Origin: Gemmatimonadales bacterium
Lineage (GTDB): Bacteria; Gemmatimonadota; Gemmatimonadetes; Longimicrobiales; Gaopeijiaceae
Assembly (NCBI GenBank): GCA_007692665.1
Contig: REBP01000085.1
Location: 1 to 53,878, forward strand
DNA length: 53,878 bases
Reading direction: 5' to 3'
Shown here: one piece after another, positions 8,771 through 16,867 of the stretch
How positions within the stretch are numbered: position 1 is the stretch's first letter
How the letters are laid out: every line of letters begins with the position of its first letter
Translations under genes and position numbers: made by a program
Notes under the pieces: generated by a model
Told to the model about the DNA's origin: nothing
The model's input: only the letters and a program-made list of their open reading frames with translations
The model's database searches: none

Positions 8771-9493
8771 ATGACCCCCGACCCCCCGGCCCTCTCCCGA
8801 TCGGTTGAAGACTACCTGAAGGCGATCTACTCGCTGACGGAGCGAGGGGAGTCCGCCTCGACCAGCAACATCGCCCAGGCCCTCGATGTCCAGCCCGCGT
8901 CGGTGAGCGGCATGGTGAAGCGCCTCGCCGAATCCGGCTGGGTGGAGCACCTCCCCTACCGGGGCGTGACCCTCACCCCCGACGGGACGCTCCAGGCCCT
9001 TCGCATCGTGCGCCGCCACCGGGTGCTCGAGACCTACCTGGCCCGACGCCTCGGGTACTCGTGGGACGACGTGCACGCCGAGGCCGAGCGGCTCGAGCAT
9101 GCGGCCTCCGACGACCTCATCGATCGCATGGCCGATGCCCTGGAGCACCCCCAGCACGATCCCCATGGGGCGCCCATTCCCACCCGGAGCGGCGAGATCG
9201 AGGTTCGCCACCAGGGGGTCCTGGCCGATGCGGAGCCCGGCAGCCGGGTCTGGATTCTCTCCGTCCGCGACGATGACCCCGAACGACTCCGGACGCTGGC
9301 GGCCCGGGGGCTTCTCCCCGGCGTGTGCCTCGCCGTCGAGGGCCGCCCCGTGGCAGGGGGACCCCTCTCCGTACGGGTGGGCGGCCCCGACGGCGAGCCC
9401 CAGACCCTGGGGCCCCACCTGGCGAGCCAGATCTGGATCGCCCCGGTCGAGCCGGTCGAGCGGGACGGGGAAGAAGACGAGGTGGACCCGTGA
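8771..9493 (+). CDS. DtxR/MntR-family metal-dependent regulator
   Basis: 240 aa from ATG at 8771; the frame is open further upstream but only this start gives the usual short N-terminus. Residues 8-75 form the winged helix (SVEDYLKAIYSL, then NIAQALDVQPASVSGMVKRL). The metal-binding and dimerisation helices follow (RRHRVLETYL, DDVHAEAERLEHAASDDL), then an SH3/FeoA-like end. Length and the DPHGAPIP segment resemble DtxR/IdeR, but ligand positions look MntR-like: Asp in VEDY, and Glu in AEAERLEH where DtxR has Cys102. The residue matching MntR Glu11 is Lys. Metal preference (Fe or Mn) is therefore open. The stop overlaps the uridine kinase start as GTGA, an unusual partner. Confidence 0.88.
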   Translation: MTPDPPALSRSVEDYLKAIYSLTERGESASTSNIAQALDVQPASVSGMVKRLAESGWVEHLPYRGVTLTPDGTLQALRIVRRHRVLETYLARRLGYSWDDVHAEAERLEHAASDDLIDRMADALEHPQHDPHGAPIPTRSGEIEVRHQGVLADAEPGSRVWILSVRDDDPERLRTLAARGLLPGVCLAVEGRPVAGGPLSVRVGGPDGEPQTLGPHLASQIWIAPVEPVERDGEEDEVDP

Positions 9494-10131
9494 GCGCCGA
9501 CGGGGGCACGCGCCGGCCCGTCATCGTGGGCGTGGCCGGGGGGAGCGGTTCGGGAAAGACCACGGTGGTCCGGGAGATCCTGCACCGCCTGCGGCCGGAC
9601 CGGGTGGGGGTGGTGCACCACGATGCGTACTACCGGGACTTTGCCCACCTCCCCCCCGACACCCGGGCGACCATCAACTTCGATCACCCGGAGTCGCTGG
9701 AGACGGAGCTCCTCGAGTCCCACCTGCAGGCGCTCCTCCGCGGGGAATCCATCGAGGCGCCCGTCTACGATTTCACGACACACACCCGGTCCGCGGAAAC
9801 GATCAGGGTTGGACCCACCGACGTCATCATCGTCGATGGCATCCTCGTCCTGGCCGAGGCGCGGCTCCGGCAGCTCATGGACATCCGGATCTTCGTGGAC
9901 ACCGATGCCGACCTGCGCTTCGTCCGTCGGCTGAGCCGCGACATGGGCGAGCGTGGCCGCACGCTCGACTCGGTGATCCGCCAGTACCTGGAATCGGTCC
10001 GCCCCATGCACCTGGATTTCGTGGAACCCTCGAAGCGGTGGGCCGACGTGATCATCCCGGAAGGGGGAGAAAACCGCGTCGCCATCGACATGGTGGTGAC
10101 GAAGCTCGCCTCGGTCCTTCAGCCCGGCTGA
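9490..10131 (+). CDS. udk: uridine kinase
   Basis: 213 aa from GTG at 9490, overlapping the regulator stop by four bases. Walker A is GGSGSGKTT at about residues 17-25. HHDAYYRD and INFDHPESLETELL follow the uridine kinase pattern, with YDFTTHTR for substrate binding, VIIVDGILVL as Walker B and an RDMGERGRTLDSV lid. The enzyme phosphorylates uridine and cytidine to UMP and CMP in pyrimidine salvage, in the cytoplasm. Length is that of the family. The last 13 bases overlap the end of the convergent lipoprotein gene. Translational coupling with a metal regulator is odd and has no obvious metabolic reason. Confidence 0.92.
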   Translation: MSADGGTRRPVIVGVAGGSGSGKTTVVREILHRLRPDRVGVVHHDAYYRDFAHLPPDTRATINFDHPESLETELLESHLQALLRGESIEAPVYDFTTHTRSAETIRVGPTDVIIVDGILVLAEARLRQLMDIRIFVDTDADLRFVRRLSRDMGERGRTLDSVIRQYLESVRPMHLDFVEPSKRWADVIIPEGGENRVAIDMVVTKLASVLQPG

Positions 10132-11069
10132 GCGCAGGGCGGGACCCCCGGCTGCTCGCCCGACGTGAAGCTGAAGCTCCGGTTCACGATCCCGCCGACG
10201 ACCCCCGTCCCGTCCCCGAAGAGCGAGGGAATCCGCACCGTCCCCGACGGGTTGAAGTTCCCGCCGCGGTTCCAGTTCACGGCGTTTCGACCCTGGGCGC
10301 TCACGACGATGACGCCCTGCACCACCGAGGCCGCCGGGAGCCCCCGCTGCAGCGCCACCAGGACATCTCCGTCGGCCGAGAACCGGTTGAAGATGCCGAA
10401 CTGCGACGGGAACACGATGTCCGTGTCCGCTTCGGAGATGGAGAGCCCCTGGAGCGTGAGCGGATTGGTGGGGACGACGATTCCCTCCGGTTCGAATGCC
10501 GCATCCAGCCCGAAGACCGCCGCCTCCGGCACGTAGGCCCGGGCGCCGGCCGAGGGGGTCCACCGGATCCGCAGAAGTTCGTTGGGGCGGAGTCGACACC
10601 GCGGGACCCCCTGCGCAGGTACCACCAGTTCGAAGTCTCCGGGGAGGGTGACGGTTCCTTCCAGCCTCTTTCCACCCTCGAGTTCGATGGTCACCAGGTA
10701 CCGCCCCCCGGGTCGGAGTTCGAAGACGGCCGCAGCGTCCAGGGCGAGGCACTGCGCATCCAGTTCCAGCGGCACCAGCCCCTCGATGCACACCGGGAGG
10801 GGCACGGGAGAGAAGCGTCCCTCCTGCCCCCCGTCCAGGTCCCGGACCCGCACCTCCGCGTCCAGGAGCGACACCCCGTTCTCGCCGGGTGTCTGGTGGA
10901 GAAGGGCGACGGCGTCGGATTCGCCGTCGTGCACCCGCAGGTAGACCTCCGCCACGATCCGGGACTCCGGCTGTTCCACGGTGATCTGGGCGATCTCGCA
11001 GCCGGAGGCCAGGGCGGTGATCACGGCAAGGCACAGCGCGGGAAGGGCCCTTCGGCTGACGCGGGACAT
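10119..11069 (-). CDS. lipoprotein partner of TonB receptor
   Basis: 316 aa from ATG at 11069, whose ATGA overlaps the receptor stop. The signal peptide ends in a lipobox, ITALASGC. The mature part starts with a beta-rich domain (residues 25-130: VAEVYLRVHDGESDAVALL, then AEVRVRDLDGG) and ends with RSFSFTSGEQPGVPPC. The layout resembles the DUF4249-type lipoproteins encoded after SusC/CirA-like receptors in Bacteroidota, but the match is by architecture only. It probably sits in the outer membrane as the substrate-binding or surface partner of the receptor. Substrate unknown. Confidence 0.75.
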   Translation of the reverse strand: MSRVSRRALPALCLAVITALASGCEIAQITVEQPESRIVAEVYLRVHDGESDAVALLHQTPGENGVSLLDAEVRVRDLDGGQEGRFSPVPLPVCIEGLVPLELDAQCLALDAAAVFELRPGGRYLVTIELEGGKRLEGTVTLPGDFELVVPAQGVPRCRLRPNELLRIRWTPSAGARAYVPEAAVFGLDAAFEPEGIVVPTNPLTLQGLSISEADTDIVFPSQFGIFNRFSADGDVLVALQRGLPAASVVQGVIVVSAQGRNAVNWNRGGNFNPSGTVRIPSLFGDGTGVVGGIVNRSFSFTSGEQPGVPPCAQPG

Positions 11070-13573
11070 CAGAAGGAAATCTCCACGCCGATGGTGGGGA
11101 GAAGGGGAAACATCGTGAGGCCGGAACGAGTCGCCGGAATTGCGGCAAGATCGTAGAAGTAGAAGAGCACGTTGGACTGGTTGTAGGCGTTCAGGATGTT
11201 CAGATACGGGGTCACCTGGCCCCAGCTCCGCTCGAAGCTCCGTCGGGCAGACAGGTCCAGGCGGTGATAGACGGGGTACCGCTCGGCATTCCTGGGGCCG
11301 AGGAGCACCGCATACGGGCCCTCGCCGTCCTCCTCCTCGCCCGGCTCCGCCTGGGCGGTCCACCGGACCCGCCCCTCCGTTGTCTGCCGAGGCGCGAAGA
11401 ACGGGTAGGCTGCCTCGGGCCGCGTGTAGGGAAGACCGGAGCCGACATGCCAGCGAAGGCCCCCCTCCCAACCCCGGCCCAGGGGGAACCGGAGGACCAG
11501 GTCCGCGTCCAGCCGCCGGTCGAAGAGAGGTGCGTAGGTCACCTCCTCCCGGGGGTCTGCCCCGGAAAAGACGTCGGGGAAGGTTCGGTCCGCCCGGAGA
11601 AGCGAGACCGAAAGGCTCCCCTGGATGCGACCGGTGCGCCGCTCCACGAGGCCATCTGCGCCCACGGCCCGTCCCCGCCCGGCCAGGTAGACGTCGCCGG
11701 GGTCGTTCGGATCGTTCACCGGATTCTGGGTGAGGACGCCCTCGAAGTTCCTGACGAAGGCGTCGGCGGAAAGGCTCCATCCATCCGCGGGAAACATCTC
11801 CATCCCCACCTGGAGCTGGTCGGAAACGACATGGGGAATGCGCTCCGCGGACGTGACCCAGAAGTCGATGCCCAGCGGCAGCTCCTCGTCGCGAACCGAG
11901 TGGACGAACTGGGTATAGCGGCCCACCGAGGCCTTGAGCGCCAGGTCGCCGTCGGCGAGGAAGCGCCGGACCGCCAGGCGGGGTGCCGGCTCCACGATGC
12001 TCGCGCCGCCCCCTTCCCACCCCTCGAGCCGGATCCCGGCGTCCACGCTCCAGGCCCCGGGGCGTCTCCAGGTTCCCTGGACCCACGCCGCCGTGTTCCA
12101 CCCCTGGGCCCCATCCTCCCCGAAAATGGTTCCCCCGGTCTCGGCGAAGTTGTCCCAGCTGTAGCGATCGGCGGCGACGCCCGCCGCCAGTTCCACCCCG
12201 CCCCCCACCGGATGGCTCGCCTCGGCCGCCAGGGTGACCTGGTCGATGCGGCTGCTGAAGGACGAGTCGTCGAAGTCGTCGAAGCGGAGTTCGGTGTCGA
12301 AGCGGGTCACGCCCGCCCGGGCCTCGAGCTGGCCCCCGCCCTCCAACCCACGGAGCCACCGGGTACCTGCCATCCGGTTTCCCCACTGCCAGTAGATTCG
12401 GAGGGGGAAGTCCTGGACTTCGAGCCGCCCCAGGTCCAGGACGTCGTCGCCGCTGTAGCCGGTAAGGGTCCAGCGCGAGCCGCCCGGGGTCCATGCCTCG
12501 AAGATCCCCTGGAGGTCCGTGATGTGGTAGGGAAGCTCGGTGACCGGGCGGAGCAGCTGGTCCACGTAGGAGCGGCGTGCAGAGACGCGCCACCTGGCCG
12601 ACTGGAGCCCCAGCCCGTCGCTGATCCCCCCGGGGAGACTTCCGGACACCGTGGCCCGGGCCGCCAGGAGCGACACGCCCGCGATCACCTCCGTGTCGCC
12701 GGACCCGGGGTCGGATTCCACCCGGAGCACGGAGGAGACGCGCCCACCGTAGCGCGCCGGGAATCCCCCGGAGGCGAGTTCCACACGGTCCACCATGTCG
12801 GCGTTGAAGACCGAGAAGATGCCGCCCAGGTGGAAGGGGTTGAAGATGGGAAAGCCGTCGAGGAGGATCAGGTTCTGGTCCGAGGATCCGCCGCGGACAT
12901 GGAAGGCGGCACTGAAATCCGTGGGGGCCATGACGCCCGGGAGGATCTCGAGGGCCCGGACGGGGTCCGCCTCCGCCAGCCCGGGGAGGCTCCGGATGTC
13001 GGCGCCGGAGAGTTCCCGCACGGTGATCCCCGTTTCGGTGTCGAAGCGCGCCCGGGCCCTGCTCCGTTCCCCCGCCACGTCCACGCCCCGAAGCGCAATG
13101 GCCTGCCCGGCCAGCGTGATGTCGGCCTGGGTCCGGCCCTCCGCCGGTACGCGGACCCTCGCCTCCGCCGTTTCGAAGCCGATGCGAAGGAAACGCACGG
13201 TGACCTCCCCCGGGGGGAGGGGCTGCACCCGGTAGTACCCGGTCTGGTCGGTGGTCGTGGTCCGAAGCACCGCGTCCCCGGCCGCATCGAGAACCACCAC
13301 GGAGACGGCCCGGAGGGGGACGCCCTCGGCGTCGCGGACCCGCCCCTCGATGCCCCCGGATTCCGGCGCTTCGGTGGGCCCTGCGGACTGAACCCGGTCG
13401 AAGGCGGAGGCCGGGGCAGCCGGCGTGGCCGCGGCAGCCTCCGAGGGGAACGGAGCGCCCTGGAGGCACGCGATGAGCGCCACGGACACGAATCCCGCCA
13501 GCCGGAGAAGCGTGGCGGGACGAATCGTGACGGAACGAACGGGGCGGGGCGAACAGGTCGGGCTCGTGCGCAT
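11069..13573 (-). CDS. TonB-dependent receptor with carboxypeptidase-like N-domain
   Basis: About 834 aa from ATG at 13573; an ATG at 13609 would add 12 residues, but 13573 precedes a plausible signal (LLRLAGFVSVALIACL) and has AGGGG upstream. Next comes a carboxypeptidase regulatory-like fold (GGIEGRVRDAEGVPL, then TTDQTGYYRVQPLPPGEVTV). The plug follows (ADPVRALEILPGV, FHVRGGSSDQNLILLDGFP, GGIFSVFNADMVDRVELASG, RYGGRVSSVL), then a beta-barrel ending in the aromatic VEISF. Outer-membrane import driven by TonB; substrate unknown. It is coupled to the downstream lipoprotein gene by overlap and divergent from the deacetylase gene, leaving only 44 bases between starts. Confidence 0.9.
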   Translation of the reverse strand: MRTSPTCSPRPVRSVTIRPATLLRLAGFVSVALIACLQGAPFPSEAAAATPAAPASAFDRVQSAGPTEAPESGGIEGRVRDAEGVPLRAVSVVVLDAAGDAVLRTTTTDQTGYYRVQPLPPGEVTVRFLRIGFETAEARVRVPAEGRTQADITLAGQAIALRGVDVAGERSRARARFDTETGITVRELSGADIRSLPGLAEADPVRALEILPGVMAPTDFSAAFHVRGGSSDQNLILLDGFPIFNPFHLGGIFSVFNADMVDRVELASGGFPARYGGRVSSVLRVESDPGSGDTEVIAGVSLLAARATVSGSLPGGISDGLGLQSARWRVSARRSYVDQLLRPVTELPYHITDLQGIFEAWTPGGSRWTLTGYSGDDVLDLGRLEVQDFPLRIYWQWGNRMAGTRWLRGLEGGGQLEARAGVTRFDTELRFDDFDDSSFSSRIDQVTLAAEASHPVGGGVELAAGVAADRYSWDNFAETGGTIFGEDGAQGWNTAAWVQGTWRRPGAWSVDAGIRLEGWEGGGASIVEPAPRLAVRRFLADGDLALKASVGRYTQFVHSVRDEELPLGIDFWVTSAERIPHVVSDQLQVGMEMFPADGWSLSADAFVRNFEGVLTQNPVNDPNDPGDVYLAGRGRAVGADGLVERRTGRIQGSLSVSLLRADRTFPDVFSGADPREEVTYAPLFDRRLDADLVLRFPLGRGWEGGLRWHVGSGLPYTRPEAAYPFFAPRQTTEGRVRWTAQAEPGEEEDGEGPYAVLLGPRNAERYPVYHRLDLSARRSFERSWGQVTPYLNILNAYNQSNVLFYFYDLAAIPATRSGLTMFPLLPTIGVEISF

Positions 13574-13617
13574 CGCGACTGGAACCCCTGCCCCCCCGGC
13601 AGGGTCCATCCGACGCC

Positions 13618-14511
13618 ATGAAGATCTTCTACTGTGACACCTTCGTCCTCCCCCTCCCGGAGGGCCACCGCTTTCCCATGGCCAAGTACCGTCTCCTGCG
13701 GGAGCGGGTCGCCGCCGAGGGGCTTGGAACCCTCACCCTCCCGCAGGCCGCAGGTGACGCCGCGCTGCTCCGGGTTCACGACGCAGGGTACGTGGAGCGC
13801 GTGGTTTCGGGAACGCTGGCCCCCGAGGAGGTCCGACGCATCGGCTTCCCCTGGTCACCGGGGCTCGTGGAGCGCTCCCGGAGGTCCGTGGGCGGAACCA
13901 TCGGTGCCGCCCGGGCGGCCCTCGATGCCGGGGCTTCGGCGAACCTCGCCGGCGGGACGCACCACGCCTTCGCGGACCGGGGCGAGGGGTTCTGCGTGTT
14001 CAACGACGTGGCGGTGGCGATCCGGGCGCTCCAGGCCACCGGGAGGATCCGCCGGGCCGCGGTGCTGGACCTCGACGTGCACCAGGGAAACGGCACCGCC
14101 GCCCTCTTCCGCAGCGATGCCGAGGTCTTCACCGCCTCGGTGCACGGGGATCGGAACTTCCCCTTCCGCAAGGAGCCGGGGGACCTGGACCTTCCCCTTC
14201 CCGACGGCGCCGGCGACGACATGTTCCTGGCGGCGGTGACCGTGGCGGCGCGGGAGGTCTTGGAGCGGGGTCGTCCCGACATCGTGTTCTACGTGGCCGG
14301 CGCCGATGCCTTCGCCGGGGACCGCCTGGGGCGTCTCTGCGTGAGCCGGGAGGGGCTGGCGGAGCGGGATGCCCTGGTGGTGGAGAGCCTCCGGCGTTCC
14401 GGGGTCCCCCTCGCCGTGGTCATGGGCGGCGGATACGCCCACGACGTCCTCGACACGGTGGAGATTCACCTTCACTCCGTCCGTGCGGCGAGTCGCCTGG
14501 CGAGGGCCTGA
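13618..14511 (+). CDS. histone deacetylase-family (acetylpolyamine/lysine) deacetylase
   Basis: 297 aa. GGTHHAFADRGEGFCVFND carries the His-His pair of the charge relay; LDLDVHQGNGTA gives the Asp and His zinc ligands; VAGADAFAGDRLGRL supplies the third zinc ligand Asp. GGGYAHD near the end is the transition-state region. Bacterial members of this arginase-deacetylase fold remove acetyl groups from lysines, polyamines or small molecules in the cytoplasm. This compact form without insertions is common in bacteria, and its substrate is generally unknown. It is convergent with the dehydratase gene 24 bases away; no terminator is obvious between them. Confidence 0.9.
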   Translation: MKIFYCDTFVLPLPEGHRFPMAKYRLLRERVAAEGLGTLTLPQAAGDAALLRVHDAGYVERVVSGTLAPEEVRRIGFPWSPGLVERSRRSVGGTIGAARAALDAGASANLAGGTHHAFADRGEGFCVFNDVAVAIRALQATGRIRRAAVLDLDVHQGNGTAALFRSDAEVFTASVHGDRNFPFRKEPGDLDLPLPDGAGDDMFLAAVTVAAREVLERGRPDIVFYVAGADAFAGDRLGRLCVSREGLAERDALVVESLRRSGVPLAVVMGGGYAHDVLDTVEIHLHSVRAASRLARA

Positions 14512-14535
14512 ACGCCTGGAGGGGGCCGGGGAAAC

Positions 14536-15783
14536 TCAGCCCCGGGGCGCGTTCTTCGGACGCCGCTGCGGCACCGCCATCTCCTCCACCTGCACCCCCG
14601 TCCCCCGCATCTTCACGAGGAGTTCGTCCACGTGCTCCCGCCCCCGGGTCTCCAGGTGCATGACGATCTCCACGTCGCCCACCGAGATGTCGGCGAACTC
14701 CCGCTGGTGCGCGACCTCGAGAACGTTGGCGCCGGCGCCGGCCACCAGCGCCGTGAGGCGGGCCAGGCTCCCGGGCCGGTCCCGGACGGTGACCCGGAGC
14801 CGGGCCAGGCGCCCGTCGTCCACGAGCCCCCGGTCGATGATGCGCGAGATCATGTTCACGTCGATGTTTCCGCCACAGAGCACGGCCACGACCTTCTCGC
14901 CCGGCAGGACCCGGACCTTCCCCGACAGGAGCGCGGCCAGCGGCGACGCGCCCGCCCCCTCGACCACGGTCTTCTCGCGCTCGAGGAGGAGGAGGATCGC
15001 CCGGGCAATGTCCTCCTCGCCCACCACGACGATGTCCTCCACGTGCTCCTCGATGATGGGAAAGGTCCGGTCCCCGAGGCGCTTCACCGCGATGCCGTCG
15101 GCCAGCGTCTCCGAGGTCTCGACCTCGACGATCGTCCCGGCCTGGCGCGACAGCCAGGCGGAGGGCGCCGCCTCCACCTCCACGCCGACGAAGCGGACCC
15201 CCGGCTTGAGGGCCCGGAGCGCAATGGCCGTGCCGGAGATGATGCCGCCACCCCCGATGGGGACGATGACGACGTCCACGTCGGGCACCTGTTCGGCGAG
15301 CTCGAGCCCGAGGGTGCCCTGCCCCGCGATGACCAGGTCGTCATCGTAGGCGTGGATCATGACGAGCTCGCGCTCGACCTGGAGGCGCTTCGATTCCTCG
15401 ATGGCCTCCGAGAACCTCTGCCCGTGGAGGATCACCTGGGCCCCGTGACGGCGTGTGTTCTGTACCTTCACGAGGGGCGTGGTCTCGGGCATGACCACGG
15501 TGGCGGGCACCCCGAGACGGCGAGCGTGGTAGGCCACCGCCTGCGCGTGGTTCCCCGCGCTGGCCGTGATGACCCCCCGGGTCCGCTCCTCGTCCGACAG
15601 GTGGAGGAGCCGGTTCAGCGCGCCCCGCTCCTTGAACGATCCGGTCCGGTGCAGGTTCTCGAACTTGAAGAAGAGATCCGCATCCACCAGGTCGTCGAAG
15701 ACGAGGGATCGGGTGCAGGGCGTGAGGACGATCTCGTCCCGCACCCGCTCGCGGGCTGCCTGGATGTCGGCGAGGGTCGGCAT
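14536..15783 (-). CDS. ilvA: threonine ammonia-lyase with ACT domain
   Basis: 415 aa from ATG at 15783. The PLP lysine is in GSFKERGALNRL; SAGNHAQAVAYHARRLG, the glycine-rich phosphate loop PIGGGGIISG, and LCGGNIDVN are as in serine/threonine dehydratases. Residues about 325-405 form one ACT domain (RLRVTVRDRPGSLARL). The enzyme turns threonine into 2-oxobutanoate and ammonia, feeding isoleucine synthesis or degradation. One ACT domain and this length fit the shorter IlvA/TdcB class found in many non-enteric bacteria, so biosynthetic versus catabolic use is unclear. A lipoprotein gene lies 34 bases upstream; the gap contains GGTCGGGG and GCGGTCA repeats. Confidence 0.92.
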   Translation of the reverse strand: MPTLADIQAARERVRDEIVLTPCTRSLVFDDLVDADLFFKFENLHRTGSFKERGALNRLLHLSDEERTRGVITASAGNHAQAVAYHARRLGVPATVVMPETTPLVKVQNTRRHGAQVILHGQRFSEAIEESKRLQVERELVMIHAYDDDLVIAGQGTLGLELAEQVPDVDVVIVPIGGGGIISGTAIALRALKPGVRFVGVEVEAAPSAWLSRQAGTIVEVETSETLADGIAVKRLGDRTFPIIEEHVEDIVVVGEEDIARAILLLLEREKTVVEGAGASPLAALLSGKVRVLPGEKVVAVLCGGNIDVNMISRIIDRGLVDDGRLARLRVTVRDRPGSLARLTALVAGAGANVLEVAHQREFADISVGDVEIVMHLETRGREHVDELLVKMRGTGVQVEEMAVPQRRPKNAPRG

Positions 15784-15817
15784 GGAGATCCGGGGGTCGG
15801 GGGTCGGGGGTCAGCGG

Positions 15818-16414
15818 TCAGCGGTCAGGTAGCGGGGTCGAAGCCGGTGCGACGGACCGGTGCATGTGCACGATGCGCCACCCCTCGGGCGAAGGCCGCA
15901 GGAACGCCGACTCCATGGCCACGCCCACCGTATCGGGGGCCGCCTCCGGCTCGCCGGCACGCATGAGGAGGAGGAGGCGGGTCGTGAGCAGGGCCGACTC
16001 ATCCACCCAGCGGAGGTCCGACTCGAGGACCTCGAAGGTCAGCCCCGCGGCGTGGCGGCGCCGGAGTTCCAGGAGGTGCTCGCCCCGGGTGGCGGGGAGG
16101 TCCGAAACCCGCTCGCCGGACTGGGCGACGAGATCGTCCATGAGGAGCGCCCGGTTGTCCAGGAGCTGAAGCGCCAGCGACACGTCGCCGACCCGCGTGG
16201 CCTCCCGGAAGACCTCCATGGTCACCCGCACGGACTCGGACGGGTCGGTGGTGACGGGGGGCGGGTCGAGGGGAGATCCACCGAGCACGTCGACGGTGTC
16301 CGTTTCGGCCAGCGCATCGGGGTCGGCGCGGCGCTCCAGCGTACAGCCCGCAAGCGTGGTGGATGTGAGGAGGGCCGAGGCCGCGAGCGCTCCGGCAAGC
16401 CGGGGGAAGATCAC
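15818..16414 (-). CDS. NTF2-like (SnoaL/DUF4440-type) lipoprotein
   Basis: 198 aa from GTG at 16414, overlapping the previous stop as GTGA. The frame is open further upstream, but this start gives a clean lipoprotein signal with lipobox TTLAGC. The mature region from residue 60 (SVRVTMEVFREATRVGDVSL, then MESAFLRPSPEGWRIVHMH) has the alpha-plus-beta cone pattern of SnoaL/DUF4440 proteins with the usual C-terminal trp-arg-ile strand. These often act as small-molecule isomerases or binding proteins; no catalytic pair is recognisable. Predicted membrane-anchored in the periplasm. Same strand and tight spacing suggest an operon with the upstream 148-aa gene and possibly with ilvA downstream. Confidence 0.75.
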   Translation of the reverse strand: MIFPRLAGALAASALLTSTTLAGCTLERRADPDALAETDTVDVLGGSPLDPPPVTTDPSESVRVTMEVFREATRVGDVSLALQLLDNRALLMDDLVAQSGERVSDLPATRGEHLLELRRRHAAGLTFEVLESDLRWVDESALLTTRLLLLMRAGEPEAAPDTVGVAMESAFLRPSPEGWRIVHMHRSVAPASTPLPDR

Positions 16415-16857
16415 CCCCCCCGCTCCCGGTAGACAGCTACCCGGAGGGGCGGCTCCACCCTCCAGTGGAAGTGGAAACGGTTCACGCCGTCCACGACGAC
16501 GTCCTTCCGCCGCTCCCGCGTCTTGGGCCAGTCCACCCCGGAGGCGCTCTCGATGACCAGGACCTCGCCCGGCGAGAGCTCGGCCAGGCATCGGTCCAGC
16601 CCCTCCTCGAGTCGGTCCAGCAGGGCCGCCTCCGCCTCTCCCTGCACCGGCCCGTCGGTGACGGCCTCCAGCTCGATCTCCTTCACCCGCTCCATGCGGG
16701 CGTCGAAGGCCTCCGCCGGCTCCACTTCCTCTCGTCCGGCGCGGAAGGCGATCTCGTTCATCGCCCGGTAGTCGAAGTTCGGGACGACGGGGAACACCCG
16801 GGTCCCCTGTCGTCGCAGGAGGCGTCTGCCGGTGGCGTTCGCGGCTTCGTCGGTCAT
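16411..16857 (-). CDS. hypothetical protein
   Basis: 148 aa from ATG at 16857; I recognise no family. It is charged and cytoplasmic, with a helical middle (EAFDARMERVKEIELE, then LLDRLEEGLDRCLAEL) and a beta-like end (VNRFHFHWRVEPPLRVAVY). FPVVPNFDYRAMNEIAFRAG near the N-terminus may be a conserved segment. It begins 10 bases after the DEAD-box helicase gene and overlaps the lipoprotein start by four bases, so it is probably translated as part of that operon. Confidence 0.6.
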   Translation of the reverse strand: MTDEAANATGRRLLRRQGTRVFPVVPNFDYRAMNEIAFRAGREEVEPAEAFDARMERVKEIELEAVTDGPVQGEAEAALLDRLEEGLDRCLAELSPGEVLVIESASGVDWPKTRERRKDVVVDGVNRFHFHWRVEPPLRVAVYRERGG

Positions 16858-16867
16858 GGCTTCGATC

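Noticed and set aside
10119-13619. 1166-codon minus-strand frame spanning the receptor and lipoprotein
   Set aside because: Only its last 316 codons are coding (the lipoprotein); the earlier part is a wrong frame of the TonB receptor.
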